NCBI GenBank assembly: GCA_023391005.1
Contig: JAEWBS010000022.1
Span: forward strand, 1 to 64,000
DNA: 64,000 nucleotides
From: Bacillota bacterium
GTDB taxonomy: Bacteria > Bacillota > Clostridia > Oscillospirales > Ruminococcaceae
Reading direction: 5' to 3'
The notes under the pieces were generated by a model that ran no database searches, was not told the DNA's origin, and saw nothing but the letters and a program-made list of their open reading frames with translations. Positions 1 to 8,290 of the stretch are shown piece after piece (position 1 is the stretch's first letter; every line of letters begins with the position of its first letter). The translations under genes and the position numbers were made by a program.

Positions 1-88
1 CCCCGGAAGACTACCGGGTTGATAGGCTCAAGGTGTAAGTGCGGCGACGTATTTAGCCAGTGAGTACTAATCGGTCGAGGGCTTGACC
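1..88 (+). rRNA. rrl: 23S ribosomal RNA, 3' end (partial)
   Basis: The first bases match the conserved 3' end of bacterial 23S rRNA, including the CTAATCGGTCGAGGGCTTGACC ending near 88. The rest of the gene lies left of the window. The boundary is placed by analogy with other 23S ends. About 100 bases of spacer without a tRNA separate it from 5S. Confidence 0.95.
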
Positions 89-192
89 TTTAAGTGATCT
101 TAAATGGTCTCGCATGTCGCAGATCTAATTCATTGTTCAATTTTGAGTGTGCAATACATTCTATATAGTCTTGAGGTTATGCCGCAAGACAC

Positions 193-309
193 AGCCGGTG
201 TTAATGACGATGAGGATCCACCCGTTCCCATTCCGAACACGGTCGTTAAGCTCATCAGTGCCGAAAATACTTGGATGGAGACGTCCCGGGAAAATAGGTC
301 GGTGCCGGC
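193..309 (+). rRNA. rrf: 5S ribosomal RNA
   Basis: It contains the hallmark 5S core CCCGTTCCCATTCCGAACAC (about 220-240) followed by GTTAAGCTC and the late TACTTGG segment. The ends GCCGG (194-198) and CCGGC (305-309) pair to form helix I. It is the last gene of the rRNA operon and is followed at once by a terminator. The ends are good to a few bases. Confidence 0.95.
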
Positions 310-317
310 ACCTTTAC

Positions 318-350
318 AAACATCCTCGCTATTGCGGGGATGTTTGTTTT
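318..350 (+). terminator. rRNA operon terminator
   Basis: AAACATCCTCGC (318-329) pairs with GCGGGGATGTTT (334-345) around a TATT loop, with one G-T wobble, and is followed by GTTTTTATTT. This is an intrinsic terminator directly behind 5S. Confidence 0.9.
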
Positions 351-377
351 TATTTACTTAATTGTTACATAAACACC

Positions 378-406
378 TTTTGTTAGCAGAATTCTAATGC
401 TATAAT
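378..406 (+). promoter_or_regulatory. extended -10 promoter for degV
   Basis: TATAAT at 401-406 is preceded by TGC (extended -10). A weak -35 (TTTTGT, 378-383) lies 17 bases upstream. It sits about 90 bases before the DegV start, after the rRNA terminator. Confidence 0.55.
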
Positions 407-493
407 AGTATTCATATTTAACGTGCTTCATTGATGCGAATAGGCGTATCAGACGTCAACGTTCATAAGGAATATCAGGAAGAGGGCCTTGAG

Positions 494-1366
494 ATGGATA
501 AATTTTGTATCGTCACCGAATCCACCGCTGATCTGACTCAGGCGCTGGTCGATCGATTTGGTATCACGGTTATACCGATGCGTTTTTCGTTCGACGACCA
601 AGAATATTATAACTATCCCGATAACCGCGCGCTTTCTCCCGAGGCTTTTTATCAAATGCTCCGGGACGGTCGTATTTCGACGACAACAGCGATCAACCTG
701 AGCCAATTTGAAGAGGCTTTTGTACCGATTTTAGAGCGCGGTGACGATGTTTTGTATCTGGGCTTTTCCTCGAGCTTGAGTAGTACCTTTGGCACTGCTG
801 TTTTGGTGGCAGAGCAGTTGCGGGAACGGTATCCGGCGCGCCGTATTGAGGTGATCGATACGCTGGCCGCTTCAATGGGTGAGGGCCTGCTGGTTTGTCT
901 TGCGGCGATGCAGCAGCAGAGCGGCGCCGGTCTCGACCAGATAGCCGATTGGGTACGCGCGCATATTTCTAAGCTCTCGCACTGGTTTACGGTGGATGAT
1001 TTGCTCTATCTTTACCGAGGGGGCCGGGTTAACGCGCTGACCGCTCATGTCGGTACCGCGCTTGGCATAAAACCAATACTACATGTCGATGACGCAGGAC
1101 ATCTTATTCCGATGGCGAAGATACGGGGTAGAAAGCAGTCGATAGAGGCGCTTGCCGAAAAGCTTAAAGTATTAGGTCGGGATATTGAACAGCAGATGAT
1201 TTTTATCGGTCATGCTGACGCGTTGGACGCGGCGCAATATCTCGCAAGCTTGATCAGGGCAGATTTTCCGTCGGTTGAAATTCAGATTGGCACGATCGGT
1301 CCTGTCGTCGGCAGTCACACCGGCCCGGGCGCACTGACGCTATTCTTTTTGGGCCATCACCGTTAA
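494..1366 (+). CDS. DegV family fatty-acid-binding protein
   Basis: A 290-residue protein of the usual DegV length. DegV/FakB proteins bind a fatty acid between two alpha/beta domains; in Gram-positives, FakB partners present it to the kinase FakA. Family marks visible are TESTADL near the N-terminus, ISTTTAI, the IDTLAASMGEGLLV segment and the C-terminal GSHTGPGAL. The frame is open further upstream from 431, but ATG 494 has AGGAAGAGGG ahead of it and begins exactly where DegV homology begins. No fakA is nearby, so the partner and ligand are not known from the window. It probably has its own promoter. Confidence 0.9.
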   Translation: MDKFCIVTESTADLTQALVDRFGITVIPMRFSFDDQEYYNYPDNRALSPEAFYQMLRDGRISTTTAINLSQFEEAFVPILERGDDVLYLGFSSSLSSTFGTAVLVAEQLRERYPARRIEVIDTLAASMGEGLLVCLAAMQQQSGAGLDQIADWVRAHISKLSHWFTVDDLLYLYRGGRVNALTAHVGTALGIKPILHVDDAGHLIPMAKIRGRKQSIEALAEKLKVLGRDIEQQMIFIGHADALDAAQYLASLIRADFPSVEIQIGTIGPVVGSHTGPGALTLFFLGHHR

Positions 1367-1396
1367 CGCACAATATTCAATACGAGGGGGAGCAAT

Positions 1397-1942
1397 ATGG
1401 GCGACTTATTATCGTTGATCCAGCATCGGCAAAGCTGTCGGAATTTTGATCCGGAGCGACTTGTCGAGAAGGAAAAGCTGATGGAGGTTCTTCAGGCGGC
1501 TGCATTGTCGCCTTCCGCCTGTAACAGCCAGCCTTGGCGTTATATCGCGGTCGATGAACCGCAGCGGGTCGAGCAGTTGGCACAATGCGTGCAGGACACC
1601 GGCATGAACAAGTTCGTAGGGCATGCCACTGCCTTTGTTGTGGCGCTTGAGGGCAAGCAGAACCTGACGGCCAAGGTGGGCGAATCGCTTAAAAATCAGA
1701 AATATTCGGGCATCGACCTCGGCCTTTCGGTGGCGCACCTCGTGCTGACCGCCGAGGATTTAGGCCTGTCAAGCTGCATACTGGGCTGGTTTAACGAGCG
1801 CAAGCTAAAAATGCTGCTCGGGATACCTAAGACCCGGCGAATCCGTCTGGTGGTAGCGCTGGGTTATGCGATGCCTGATGACGCGCTGCGCGATAAACAG
1901 CGTAAAAAATTTGATGAGGTCGTCAGTTTTAATAAGTTTTAA
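1397..1942 (+). CDS. nitroreductase family protein
   Basis: 181 residues, typical of small FMN-dependent nitroreductases, which reduce nitro compounds or quinones with NAD(P)H. The N-terminal RQSCRNFDPERLV is the family's R-S-x-R-x-F region that contacts FMN phosphate. SPSACNSQPWRYI is the second conserved block, and the glycine-rich GLSSCILGWFNERKLK follows. The start has GAGGGGGA about 7 bases ahead. It lies 30 bases behind DegV and may be co-transcribed with it. The substrate cannot be told from sequence. Confidence 0.85.
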   Translation: MGDLLSLIQHRQSCRNFDPERLVEKEKLMEVLQAAALSPSACNSQPWRYIAVDEPQRVEQLAQCVQDTGMNKFVGHATAFVVALEGKQNLTAKVGESLKNQKYSGIDLGLSVAHLVLTAEDLGLSSCILGWFNERKLKMLLGIPKTRRIRLVVALGYAMPDDALRDKQRKKFDEVVSFNKF

Positions 1943-2055
1943 TAAACGAGGCTTTGCTTACGCTTAAAGACTATTGGCTCTGCGGCACTTACGTCGGATT
2001 ATAGCACGCGGCAAAGCGTGAGTCTTATATTGCAGATTAATGAAAATGATCCTAA

Positions 2056-2099
2056 AATCGAAGCCGCGTATTTACAGCTGTAAATACGCGGCTTCGATT
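2056..2099. terminator. 44-bp perfect palindrome, bidirectional terminator
   Basis: AATCGAAGCCGCG... reads as a perfect 22-base inverted repeat centred between 2077 and 2078. It lies between the converging nitroreductase and glutamate synthase genes, where a shared terminator is expected. The flanks are A/T-rich but lack a long T run. Confidence 0.7.
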
Positions 2100-2109
2100 A
2101 TATAGGGGG

Positions 2110-2832
2110 TTAGTTGATGGCATAAAGTCGTTTATAGGGGCTTTTGGCGTTGGGGGTTAACACGTAGAAGTGGTAGGGCAAAACGGCTTCTATTGCGATG
2201 CCGAACCGCTCGCAATAGTCGCTGATGTAGGGCATAATTTCCTGCATATCCTCGTCGGTGGCGTCGGAGGCCAGCACTTGGGGGGGCAGGTTGGTCAACG
2301 GCTGCGCCGAACGGACAAATATCTTGCCGCCATGCATGCCGGTACCGCAGAAATAGCCGAACGGAACACATTCTTCACAGCCCAGACCCAGCACAACGAT
2401 GTGCCCGCCGGCCTGATATTCTCCCAAAAAGCTACCCGCCGCACCGCCGATGACCAGCAACGGAATTTTATCCTGATAGGCCTTCATGTGAATGCCGGCG
2501 CGATAGCCCGCGTTGCCCTTGACAAAGATTGCTCCGCCGCGCATCGAATAGCCGGTGGCGTCCCCCGACGAGCCGTGGATGACGATGAGCCCGTCGTTCA
2601 TCGTGTCGCCGGTCGCGTCCTGCGCGTTGCCGTCAACTAGGATGGTGCCGCCATCCATATAAGCGCCCAGCGCATTACCGGGGACACCGTTGATGACGAT
2701 TTTTTTATCTGAGACGCCCGCACCAATAAAACGCTGCCCCATACAGCTCATAAGCTCAATTTCCCCTGCTGGTGCACGGCGGATCGCCTGATTTAGTAAC
2801 GTCTGATTCATATTATGCGCGTCAATTTTCAT
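2110..2832 (-). CDS. glutamate synthase GXGXG-domain subunit (GltB domain 3)
   Basis: 240 residues made almost entirely of the right-handed beta-helix repeat of the glutamate synthase large-subunit C-terminus. Repeated G-x-x-G-x-x-M/L-x-G-G-x-I steps are clear (for example YMDGGTILVDGNAQDATG, MNDGLIVIHGSSGDATG). In one-piece GltB this helix separates the amidotransferase from the synthase domain. Here it is a free protein and the third gene of a split glutamate synthase operon, 16 bases after the FMN subunit. A good Shine-Dalgarno (GGGGAGGAG) precedes ATG 2832. It is structural and has no catalytic residues of its own. Confidence 0.88.
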   Translation of the reverse strand: MKIDAHNMNQTLLNQAIRRAPAGEIELMSCMGQRFIGAGVSDKKIVINGVPGNALGAYMDGGTILVDGNAQDATGDTMNDGLIVIHGSSGDATGYSMRGGAIFVKGNAGYRAGIHMKAYQDKIPLLVIGGAAGSFLGEYQAGGHIVVLGLGCEECVPFGYFCGTGMHGGKIFVRSAQPLTNLPPQVLASDATDEDMQEIMPYISDYCERFGIAIEAVLPYHFYVLTPNAKSPYKRLYAIN

Positions 2833-2848
2833 AGCGGACTCCTCCCCT

Positions 2849-4366
2849 TTATTGACCGGCGTGCTGCACGCCGAGAATTTTGAGCTCGGCGTCGGTTAGG
2901 CCGACCCCGCGAAGCATCAGACGGTTGCCGCGCAGCGCTTCTATCGAGTTGATGCCCATGCCGCCCATCATCTCCTTAACCTCGTGGGTCCAGCCCTCGA
3001 TGAGATTAACGAGCTGGCGGTGCGCCTCGTCGGCGTTTAAACGCTTAGTCAGTTTAGGCGTCTGGGTGCAAATGCCCCAGTTACAGCCGCCGGTGTGGCA
3101 ACTGTGGCACATATGGCAGCCCATGGCGATCAGTGCGGCGGTGCCTATATAGACGGCGTCGGCCCCCAGCGCGATGGCCTTGATAACGTCGGCGCTGTTG
3201 CGGATCGTGCCGCTGGCAACCACCGAAACCTCGTGCCGGATGCCCTCCTCACGCAGACGGGCGTCAACCGCCGCCAGCGCAAGCTCGATCGGAATACCGA
3301 CGTTGTCACGGGTCTGAGTCGGCGCGGCGCCGGTACCGGCACGCAGGCCGTCAATGGCGATGATATCCGCACCGCTTCGGGCAATTCCGCTGGCAATTGA
3401 CGCAACATTATGCACCGCCGCAATCTTGACGATAATTGGCTTTTTATACGCCGTGACCTCTTTTAACGAGTAAACAAGCTGACGCAGATCCTCAATCGAA
3501 TAGATATCGTGATGTGGCGCGGGGGAGATGGCGTCGGTTCCCTCGGGAATCATGCGGGTTTTCGAAATATCCCCGATATTTTTGGCTCCGGCCAGATGTC
3601 CGCCAATGCCCGGCTTTGCGCCTTGGCCGATCTTGATTTCAATAGCGGCGCCAGTCTCAAGATATTGGCGGTGGACGCCGAAGCGACCCGAGGCCACCTG
3701 TACGATGGTGTGCGCGCCGTAGGGATACAGGTCGTGGTGCAAACCGCCCTCGCCGGTGTTGTAAAAGGTGCCCAGATCGGTCGAGGCCCTCGCCAGCGCC
3801 TCGTGTGCCGGATAGCTGATAGCGCCGTAGCTCATTGCCGCAAACATAATCGGCGTGTTGAGCGTCAGATGGGGCGGTAAGGTGTTGATCAGGTTGCCCG
3901 AGGCGTCCCTGCGGATATTCACCGAGGTCTTGCCGAGATAGGTACGGGTCTCCATGGGCTCGCGCAGCGGGTCGATCGAAGGATTGGTGACCTGCGCGGC
4001 GTTGATGAGCAGCTTATCCCAGTAGAGCGGATAGTTTTTGGTCGTGCCCATGCCCGAGAGCAGTACGCCGCCAGTGGCCGCCTGCAAATAGATCTCGCGC
4101 ATGTTGTTGGCGCTCCAGTTACTGCTGATGTTGACGGCTTGCGGGTTGCGGATGATCTTGATCGCCTTAGTGGGACATGTGGCGACGCAGCGGTAGCAGT
4201 TGACGCATTTACTGTTGTTCTCGGTCAGCGCCTTTTTGTCGGCGGTGAACTGGTGCACGCCGTAACTACATTCGTTGACGCATTTGCCGCACAGAATACA
4301 GCGGCTCTCGCTGCGCACAACCTCAAAGTTGGGCGCAAAATCTAAAGTAACGTTTAAAGCAGGCAT
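2849..4366 (-). CDS. ferredoxin-fused glutamate synthase FMN subunit (GltB domain 2)
   Basis: 505 residues. The N-terminal ~75 carry two 4Fe-4S motifs (CILCGKCVNECSYG and CVNCYRCVATCP). The rest is the FMN/alpha-barrel glutamate synthase domain, with GQGAKPGIGGHL, KIAAVHNVAS, IDGLRAGTGAAP and the Cys-rich CHMCHSCHTGGCNWGIC that ligates the 3Fe-4S centre. It makes glutamate from 2-oxoglutarate and ammonia channelled from glutamine. ATG 4366 is preferred because AAGGAGG lies 7 bases ahead, giving a 13-base overlap with the amidotransferase gene. No GltD flavoprotein is encoded nearby, so electrons may come from ferredoxin through the fused domain (inference). Confidence 0.9.
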   Translation of the reverse strand: MPALNVTLDFAPNFEVVRSESRCILCGKCVNECSYGVHQFTADKKALTENNSKCVNCYRCVATCPTKAIKIIRNPQAVNISSNWSANNMREIYLQAATGGVLLSGMGTTKNYPLYWDKLLINAAQVTNPSIDPLREPMETRTYLGKTSVNIRRDASGNLINTLPPHLTLNTPIMFAAMSYGAISYPAHEALARASTDLGTFYNTGEGGLHHDLYPYGAHTIVQVASGRFGVHRQYLETGAAIEIKIGQGAKPGIGGHLAGAKNIGDISKTRMIPEGTDAISPAPHHDIYSIEDLRQLVYSLKEVTAYKKPIIVKIAAVHNVASIASGIARSGADIIAIDGLRAGTGAAPTQTRDNVGIPIELALAAVDARLREEGIRHEVSVVASGTIRNSADVIKAIALGADAVYIGTAALIAMGCHMCHSCHTGGCNWGICTQTPKLTKRLNADEAHRQLVNLIEGWTHEVKEMMGGMGINSIEALRGNRLMLRGVGLTDAELKILGVQHAGQ

Positions 4367-5454
4367 GCCGGTTCCTCCTTGCATCTGAAGATGACGGGCT
4401 CGCCACCCTTGGGCGACCAGAACTTATCGAGCTGTGGCTCAATGGCGCGGATCGCGCATTCCTCGCTGGCAATGTAGACGCGGCTGCCGCGCTCACCCAC
4501 GACCATAGAACGCAGCTTTAAGCGGTCGTTGAGTGCCATTAACCCACCGTCAAAGCCGACTAAGATTGAAAATGGGCCGGTCATTAAAAGGCTTGCAAAG
4601 GTGTTGCGCAGATAGGTCAGCTGTTCGCGCTCCGCCGGGGGCTTGGTCGCGATGGTACTCCAGAACGGGGCCGCAATGACGCTGGCCATCTCTTTTAACG
4701 TTAAGCTTTTGCGCCGTACGAGGTAATCGATGATGTAGGTGATAACCTCGGTATCGGTGAGCAGCGTGCATTTATAGCCGAACATCTCGATGTAGCGGCG
4801 GTTAGCGTCGTAAGAGGAAATCTCTCCGTTATGTACGACCGAATAATCGAGCAACGCAAATGGGTGCGCGCCGCCCCACCAGCCGGGCGTATTGGTTGGA
4901 TAACGCCCATGTGCCGTCCATGCATAGCCTTCATATTCTTCAAGGCGGTAGAATTCGCCGACATCCTCGGGGTAGCCGACCGCCTTAAAAACGCCCATGT
5001 TCTGTCCGCTTGAAAAGACATGCGCGCCTGGCATCGTTGTGTTGATACGGGTCACGCAGCGCATGACGTATTCGCGCTCGTCGAGCTGGCTATGGTCCAG
5101 CTTGTTTTCAAGCGGCCGCATAAAATAACGCCAGAGCAGCGGCGCGTCGGTGATGCGGGGATGCTTTCTAGTCGGTATTTTTGAGAGGTTGGCAATGTCA
5201 AAATGGCGATCCAGAAACCTTTCACATGCCTCCTTAGCAGACTGATCCTCATAAAAAACGTGAAATGCATAGTGGTTTTTGTACTGCGGGTAAATGCCAT
5301 ACGCGGCAAAACCGCCGCCCAAACCGTTGGAACGGTCATGCATCGTCGCAATAGACCGAATGATCTCATCACCGGCGATCGGCTTGCCCTCGAGATCCAT
5401 TATTCCGGAAATCGCACAGCCTGACGGAATTCTGATTTGCCCTTCTTTTTGCAT
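4354..5454 (-). CDS. class II glutamine amidotransferase subunit of glutamate synthase
   Basis: 366 residues homologous to the N-terminal domain of GltB. It releases ammonia from glutamine for the FMN subunit. The catalytic N-terminal nucleophile is expected to be the Cys in SGCAISGI, residue 13 from ATG 5454, so a short propeptide must be removed. GRYPTNTPGWW, HNGEISSYDANR and TDTEV are conserved class II blocks. ATG 5454 has GGAGGAGGG six bases ahead, while the ATG at 5481 has none. It is the first gene of the three-gene operon and follows an operator, promoter and leader terminator. Confidence 0.9.
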   Translation of the reverse strand: MQKEGQIRIPSGCAISGIMDLEGKPIAGDEIIRSIATMHDRSNGLGGGFAAYGIYPQYKNHYAFHVFYEDQSAKEACERFLDRHFDIANLSKIPTRKHPRITDAPLLWRYFMRPLENKLDHSQLDEREYVMRCVTRINTTMPGAHVFSSGQNMGVFKAVGYPEDVGEFYRLEEYEGYAWTAHGRYPTNTPGWWGGAHPFALLDYSVVHNGEISSYDANRRYIEMFGYKCTLLTDTEVITYIIDYLVRRKSLTLKEMASVIAAPFWSTIATKPPAEREQLTYLRNTFASLLMTGPFSILVGFDGGLMALNDRLKLRSMVVGERGSRVYIASEECAIRAIEPQLDKFWSPKGGEPVIFRCKEEPACLL

Positions 5455-5486
5455 CGGGGTCCCTCCTCCATAAGCGATCAAGCGGT

Positions 5487-5522
5487 AAAAAGAGGAGAGG
5501 TCTCCTCAAAGGATACCTCTCC
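5487..5522 (-). terminator. leader terminator (possible attenuator) of the glutamate synthase operon
   Basis: On the minus strand GGAGAGGT (5522-5515) pairs with ACCTCTCC (5501-5494). The inner TCCT/AGGA also pair around TTG, and CTCTTTTT follows. This is a complete intrinsic terminator between the mapped promoter and the first gene. Flanking ATCAAG (5' leader) and CTTGAT (after the hairpin) could pair in an alternative fold. The ligand or signal is unknown. Confidence 0.6.
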
Positions 5523-5541
5523 CGGTCATCGCCCTTGATTA

Positions 5542-5578
5542 TGCAAGTTATTTTAATTCAACTTGCATTTCGCGTCAA
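5542..5578 (-). promoter_or_regulatory. promoter with palindromic operator, glutamate synthase operon
   Basis: -35 TTGACG (5578-5573), a 17-base spacer, then -10 TAAAAT (5555-5550). A perfect inverted repeat TGCAAGTT-N10-AACTTGCA (5567-5542) straddles the -10 box. Repressor binding there would block RNA polymerase. The cognate regulator is not identifiable nearby. Confidence 0.7.
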
Positions 5579-5735
5579 GTGCTTTTGCAATTTTTTATTG
5601 AACGTCCTGCAAAATCCGCAAATCAGAAACAGGTGATTGTGCAATATACGCAAAAAGCTGGGGTTGCTCAGCTCTTGCTATATGTGTCAACAGAAGATTG
5701 AGAGCCTTAAAAAAGCGTTATCCTATGCTGCTGCA

Positions 5736-6746
5736 TTATTTTTCAGCAGGCGGCTCTTGCTCACGGGTAGGTTCCGCCTGAGAATCATTGAGCTTTTTAT
5801 CATGCATTTTTCTATTGATACGGTGGAATTGCTTGAAAGATATGAATGCCAACAAACCGAAAATTGCAATCCAGATGATAATCAGCGGCAGATCTTCAAT
5901 GATGAAAAGCAGCACGGCTTCAAAGAACCAGACCAATTTTTCGCCCGAGCGCTTGAACGAAGCGGCAATTTTCTCACCTAAGGTTTTGGGCGCCGACGTC
6001 GTGGGCTGATACTCCACCACCTCGCGCAGTTCCAAATTCAAGTAGGAATAGGCAATCTGGCTATCCATGCGCCGCATCGTCGCGGTCAGCGATTCAATCT
6101 GGTAGCGCACATCGGATAATGCCCGTTCGAGCGAAATGACATCCTCAAGCTTCTCAGCCTTGGACAAAATGTCTAAAAGTCGTTCCTCTTGCAATTTTAA
6201 GGAATCGAGACGCGCTTGCGAGTCAAAATAACTATCAGTAATATCGTCGATGCTCTCATTTTTTGAGGTGACGTTACCGATGCCCCCGATGGCGGCGGTC
6301 ACGCTGTCGAGCTTGTCGGCGGGAATTCTCGCCTGTATCGACGCTGAGCGCTCATAATAAGCGCCGCGATGTATCAGGCTTTGGCCGTTGGTGCTTTGGC
6401 TCTCGATATAGCCGCCCTGTTCGGTAATCGCGGCTAAAAGCTGGCCCAGTGCGGTGTCAAATTCCTTGGTTTCAAGCGTCAGATAGCTGCGCTTGACAAT
6501 CTTGCGATCGGGGAGGGTCGCTGTGACGGTGACATCGGCCTTATTCTGGTCGGTCACGAAAACAGGCGGCGCCACTGCCATGGGGCCCCGCTCCGCCACT
6601 GCGGAGGACATCCCTGAATAGCTCGCGTCCGAAGCTTGGGCCGGGGCGGCCTGATTGCTTGATTTTGCGTTACCGCAGGCGGTGAAAATAACCATTACCG
6701 ACAGCATCGCGGTCAGTGCTGAAAAAATAGTCTTTTTATATCGCAT
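5736..6746 (-). CDS. DUF4349 domain-containing lipoprotein
   Basis: 336 residues. Signal peptide with lipobox FTAC (Cys24), then a low-complexity Ala/Ser linker. The DUF4349 domain runs about 80-260 and includes a helical, probably coiled-coil stretch near 175-230 (SYFDSQARLDSLKLQEERLL). A transmembrane helix lies near 275-305 (LPLIIIWIAIFGLLAF), followed by a basic, charged cytoplasmic tail. So it is anchored at both ends to the membrane. AAAAGGAGG precedes ATG 6746. The family has no settled function; envelope or stress roles are guesses. Confidence 0.85.
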   Translation of the reverse strand: MRYKKTIFSALTAMLSVMVIFTACGNAKSSNQAAPAQASDASYSGMSSAVAERGPMAVAPPVFVTDQNKADVTVTATLPDRKIVKRSYLTLETKEFDTALGQLLAAITEQGGYIESQSTNGQSLIHRGAYYERSASIQARIPADKLDSVTAAIGGIGNVTSKNESIDDITDSYFDSQARLDSLKLQEERLLDILSKAEKLEDVISLERALSDVRYQIESLTATMRRMDSQIAYSYLNLELREVVEYQPTTSAPKTLGEKIAASFKRSGEKLVWFFEAVLLFIIEDLPLIIIWIAIFGLLAFISFKQFHRINRKMHDKKLNDSQAEPTREQEPPAEK

Positions 6747-6880
6747 ATAAAAAACCTCCTTTTAAAAATCAGATTCTGCTAATAAGGTACAAAAAATCTG
6801 GCAGATTATTGCACCCTGCCCGCTCTGCGGCGGCGAGAATTTCATCAATCTGGTAACATGAAAAAAATGCCCGTTTTTAC

Positions 6881-6909
6881 TTGACATTTAGGGGGCTGTC
6901 CAATATAAT
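6881..6909 (+). promoter_or_regulatory. perfect consensus sigma-A promoter
   Basis: TTGACA (6881-6886), exactly 17 bases, TATAAT (6904-6909). Transcription should begin near 6916. No open reading frame with a ribosome-binding site follows within 500 bases. Confidence 0.85.
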
Positions 6910-6915
6910 GGCAGT

Positions 6916-7368
6916 AATCTTTTATAGCATTAAGATGCGTTTGCCTACGGGCAATACGCGAATTAAAAATGTTTTAAGACATTTTTAATTAAACAGATTG
7001 GTTAGGCAGGGTCTTACCATTCGCAAATGTTTTTGACCACTTCCAGCGGGAAGGAATGGCCATACGGACAGCCGGGTCAAATGCCGAGCGGCAACTTTCG
7101 TTGCCTTATTGATTGCGTCAAAAGCGCAAATTTTATAAGTTGGTTACTTAAAACCGATGTGTAAGCGGACACATAAAACTTGTGAAACGATCAATAAGAG
7201 TAGTAAAAGTAACTATTTGCTATATAGACTCTGACTGTTCTGAAATTTTTAAAATAGGGGGCCTGCGCCTATCTCAAGTTGGAGTAGGGCAGAACCTGTT
7301 CAAAAATAACAGATTTGAATCGAAGCACAAGTGTCTGGCGAAACGCCGCTGCACTTGTGCTCTTTTTG
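6916..7368 (+). ncRNA. candidate structured non-coding RNA, family not recognised
   Basis: It runs from the consensus promoter to a strong terminator and is rich in hairpins. 6937-6959: GCGTTTGCC/GGCAATACGC closed by a UACG tetraloop. 6961-6990: 12-bp A/T stem. 6999-7019: imperfect stem. 7032-7081: TTTGACC/GGTCAAA closing a junction that holds CTTCC-AGCG-GGAAG. 7090-7105: GGCAAC-TTTC-GTTGCC. 7113-7129: TTGCG/CGCAA. I looked for marks of SRP RNA, RNase P, tmRNA and common riboswitches and found none; 6S RNA or a speD-operon leader remain possible. A second, weaker start near TGCTATATA (about 7222-7230) could make the terminator-proximal part separate. The 3' end may be earlier than given. Confidence 0.4.
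7324..7368 (+). terminator. intrinsic terminator upstream of speD
   Basis: AGCACAAGTG (7324-7333) pairs perfectly with CACTTGTGCT (7352-7361). An inner GGCG-AAA-CGCC caps it and CTTTTTG follows. It ends the transcript from 6916 about 140 bases before speD. It could also act as a regulated leader terminator. Confidence 0.85.
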
Positions 7369-7508
7369 TTATTTTGGTACCGAACATCGATAAATTTTCG
7401 CAGTGATTGAGGATCAGGCAGCGTAATATTTGGCCGGCTTGACGGTTTACCCAAACCGCGGGCCGAAACGGTCATTTCAAATATTTTTCTGATAGGGGAT
7501 GCGCGCAA

Positions 7509-8267
7509 ATGAACGAGAAAATGACGCTTTACGGTTTTAACAACCTGACAAAATCTTTAAGCTTTAATATCTATGACGTCTGCTATGCCAAGACCGCGCG
7601 GGAGCAGCGGGATTATATTGCTTATATCGACGGACAGTACAATTCCGAACGACTGACCAAGATATTGACCAACCTGACCGAGATGATCGGCGCGACGGTG
7701 CTCAATATTGCCCGACAGGACTACGAGCCGCAGGGGGCCAGCGTGACAATTCTTATCGCCGAGGAGTCGATGATTCCCAGCGGCGACACGATTGTCGGAC
7801 ATCTCGACAAAAGCCACGTCACGGTGCACACCTATCCAGAATATCATCCCGAGACAAGCATCGCGACCTTCCGTGTCGATATCGATGTGGCGACCTGCGG
7901 CGAGATTACGCCGCTCTCGACGCTCGATTACCTCATCGGCAGCTTCGATTCCGACATCATCACGATGGATTACCGTGTACGTGGCTTTACGCGCGACGTT
8001 ACCGGCAAAAAGCTGTTTATCGACGAGGACATGGTCTCGATTCAGCGTTATATCGCGAAGGAGACGCTGCACCGTTACGACGCGATTGATATCAACGTTT
8101 ATGAGGCGAATCTGTTCCACACCAAAATGCTGATCAAGGAGCTTGATTTGCAAAACTATCTGTTTAAAACAGATGTGTACGAGCTGCCGCCCAAGGAGCG
8201 GTTGGCGATAACCAACAACCTGCGCCGCGAGATGATTGAGATTTTCAGCGGCCGCAACGTGTATTGA
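7509..8267 (+). CDS. speD: S-adenosylmethionine decarboxylase proenzyme
   Basis: 252 residues, the size of the E. coli-type enzyme. It makes decarboxylated AdoMet, the aminopropyl donor for SpeE. The self-cleavage site is LDKSHVTVHTYPE: cleavage between Lys101 and Ser102 turns the serine into the pyruvoyl group. FDSDIITMDYRVRGFTRD and the C-terminal LFHTKM block are also family-typical. The start has AGGGGAT ahead. It is the first gene of the polyamine operon, and speA starts 23 bases later. A hairpin (CGGTTT-ACCC-AAACCG) lies in its short leader. Confidence 0.93.
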   Translation: MNEKMTLYGFNNLTKSLSFNIYDVCYAKTAREQRDYIAYIDGQYNSERLTKILTNLTEMIGATVLNIARQDYEPQGASVTILIAEESMIPSGDTIVGHLDKSHVTVHTYPEYHPETSIATFRVDIDVATCGEITPLSTLDYLIGSFDSDIITMDYRVRGFTRDVTGKKLFIDEDMVSIQRYIAKETLHRYDAIDINVYEANLFHTKMLIKELDLQNYLFKTDVYELPPKERLAITNNLRREMIEIFSGRNVY

Positions 8268-8290
8268 CGCATCAAAAAAGGGGGAGAGGC

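Noticed and set aside
6940..6953. TTTGCCTACGGGCA, which recurs with one change at 14118-14131 on the other strand
   Set aside because: A 13-of-14 match between two places in 64 kb on both strands is expected many times by chance, and the contexts differ.
6916..7368. Identification of the structured RNA as SRP RNA, RNase P, tmRNA or a SAM riboswitch
   Set aside because: The conserved cores (GGAAGGAAGCAGCC-type loop, GAGGAAAGTCC, tmRNA ends, SAM-I core) are all absent.
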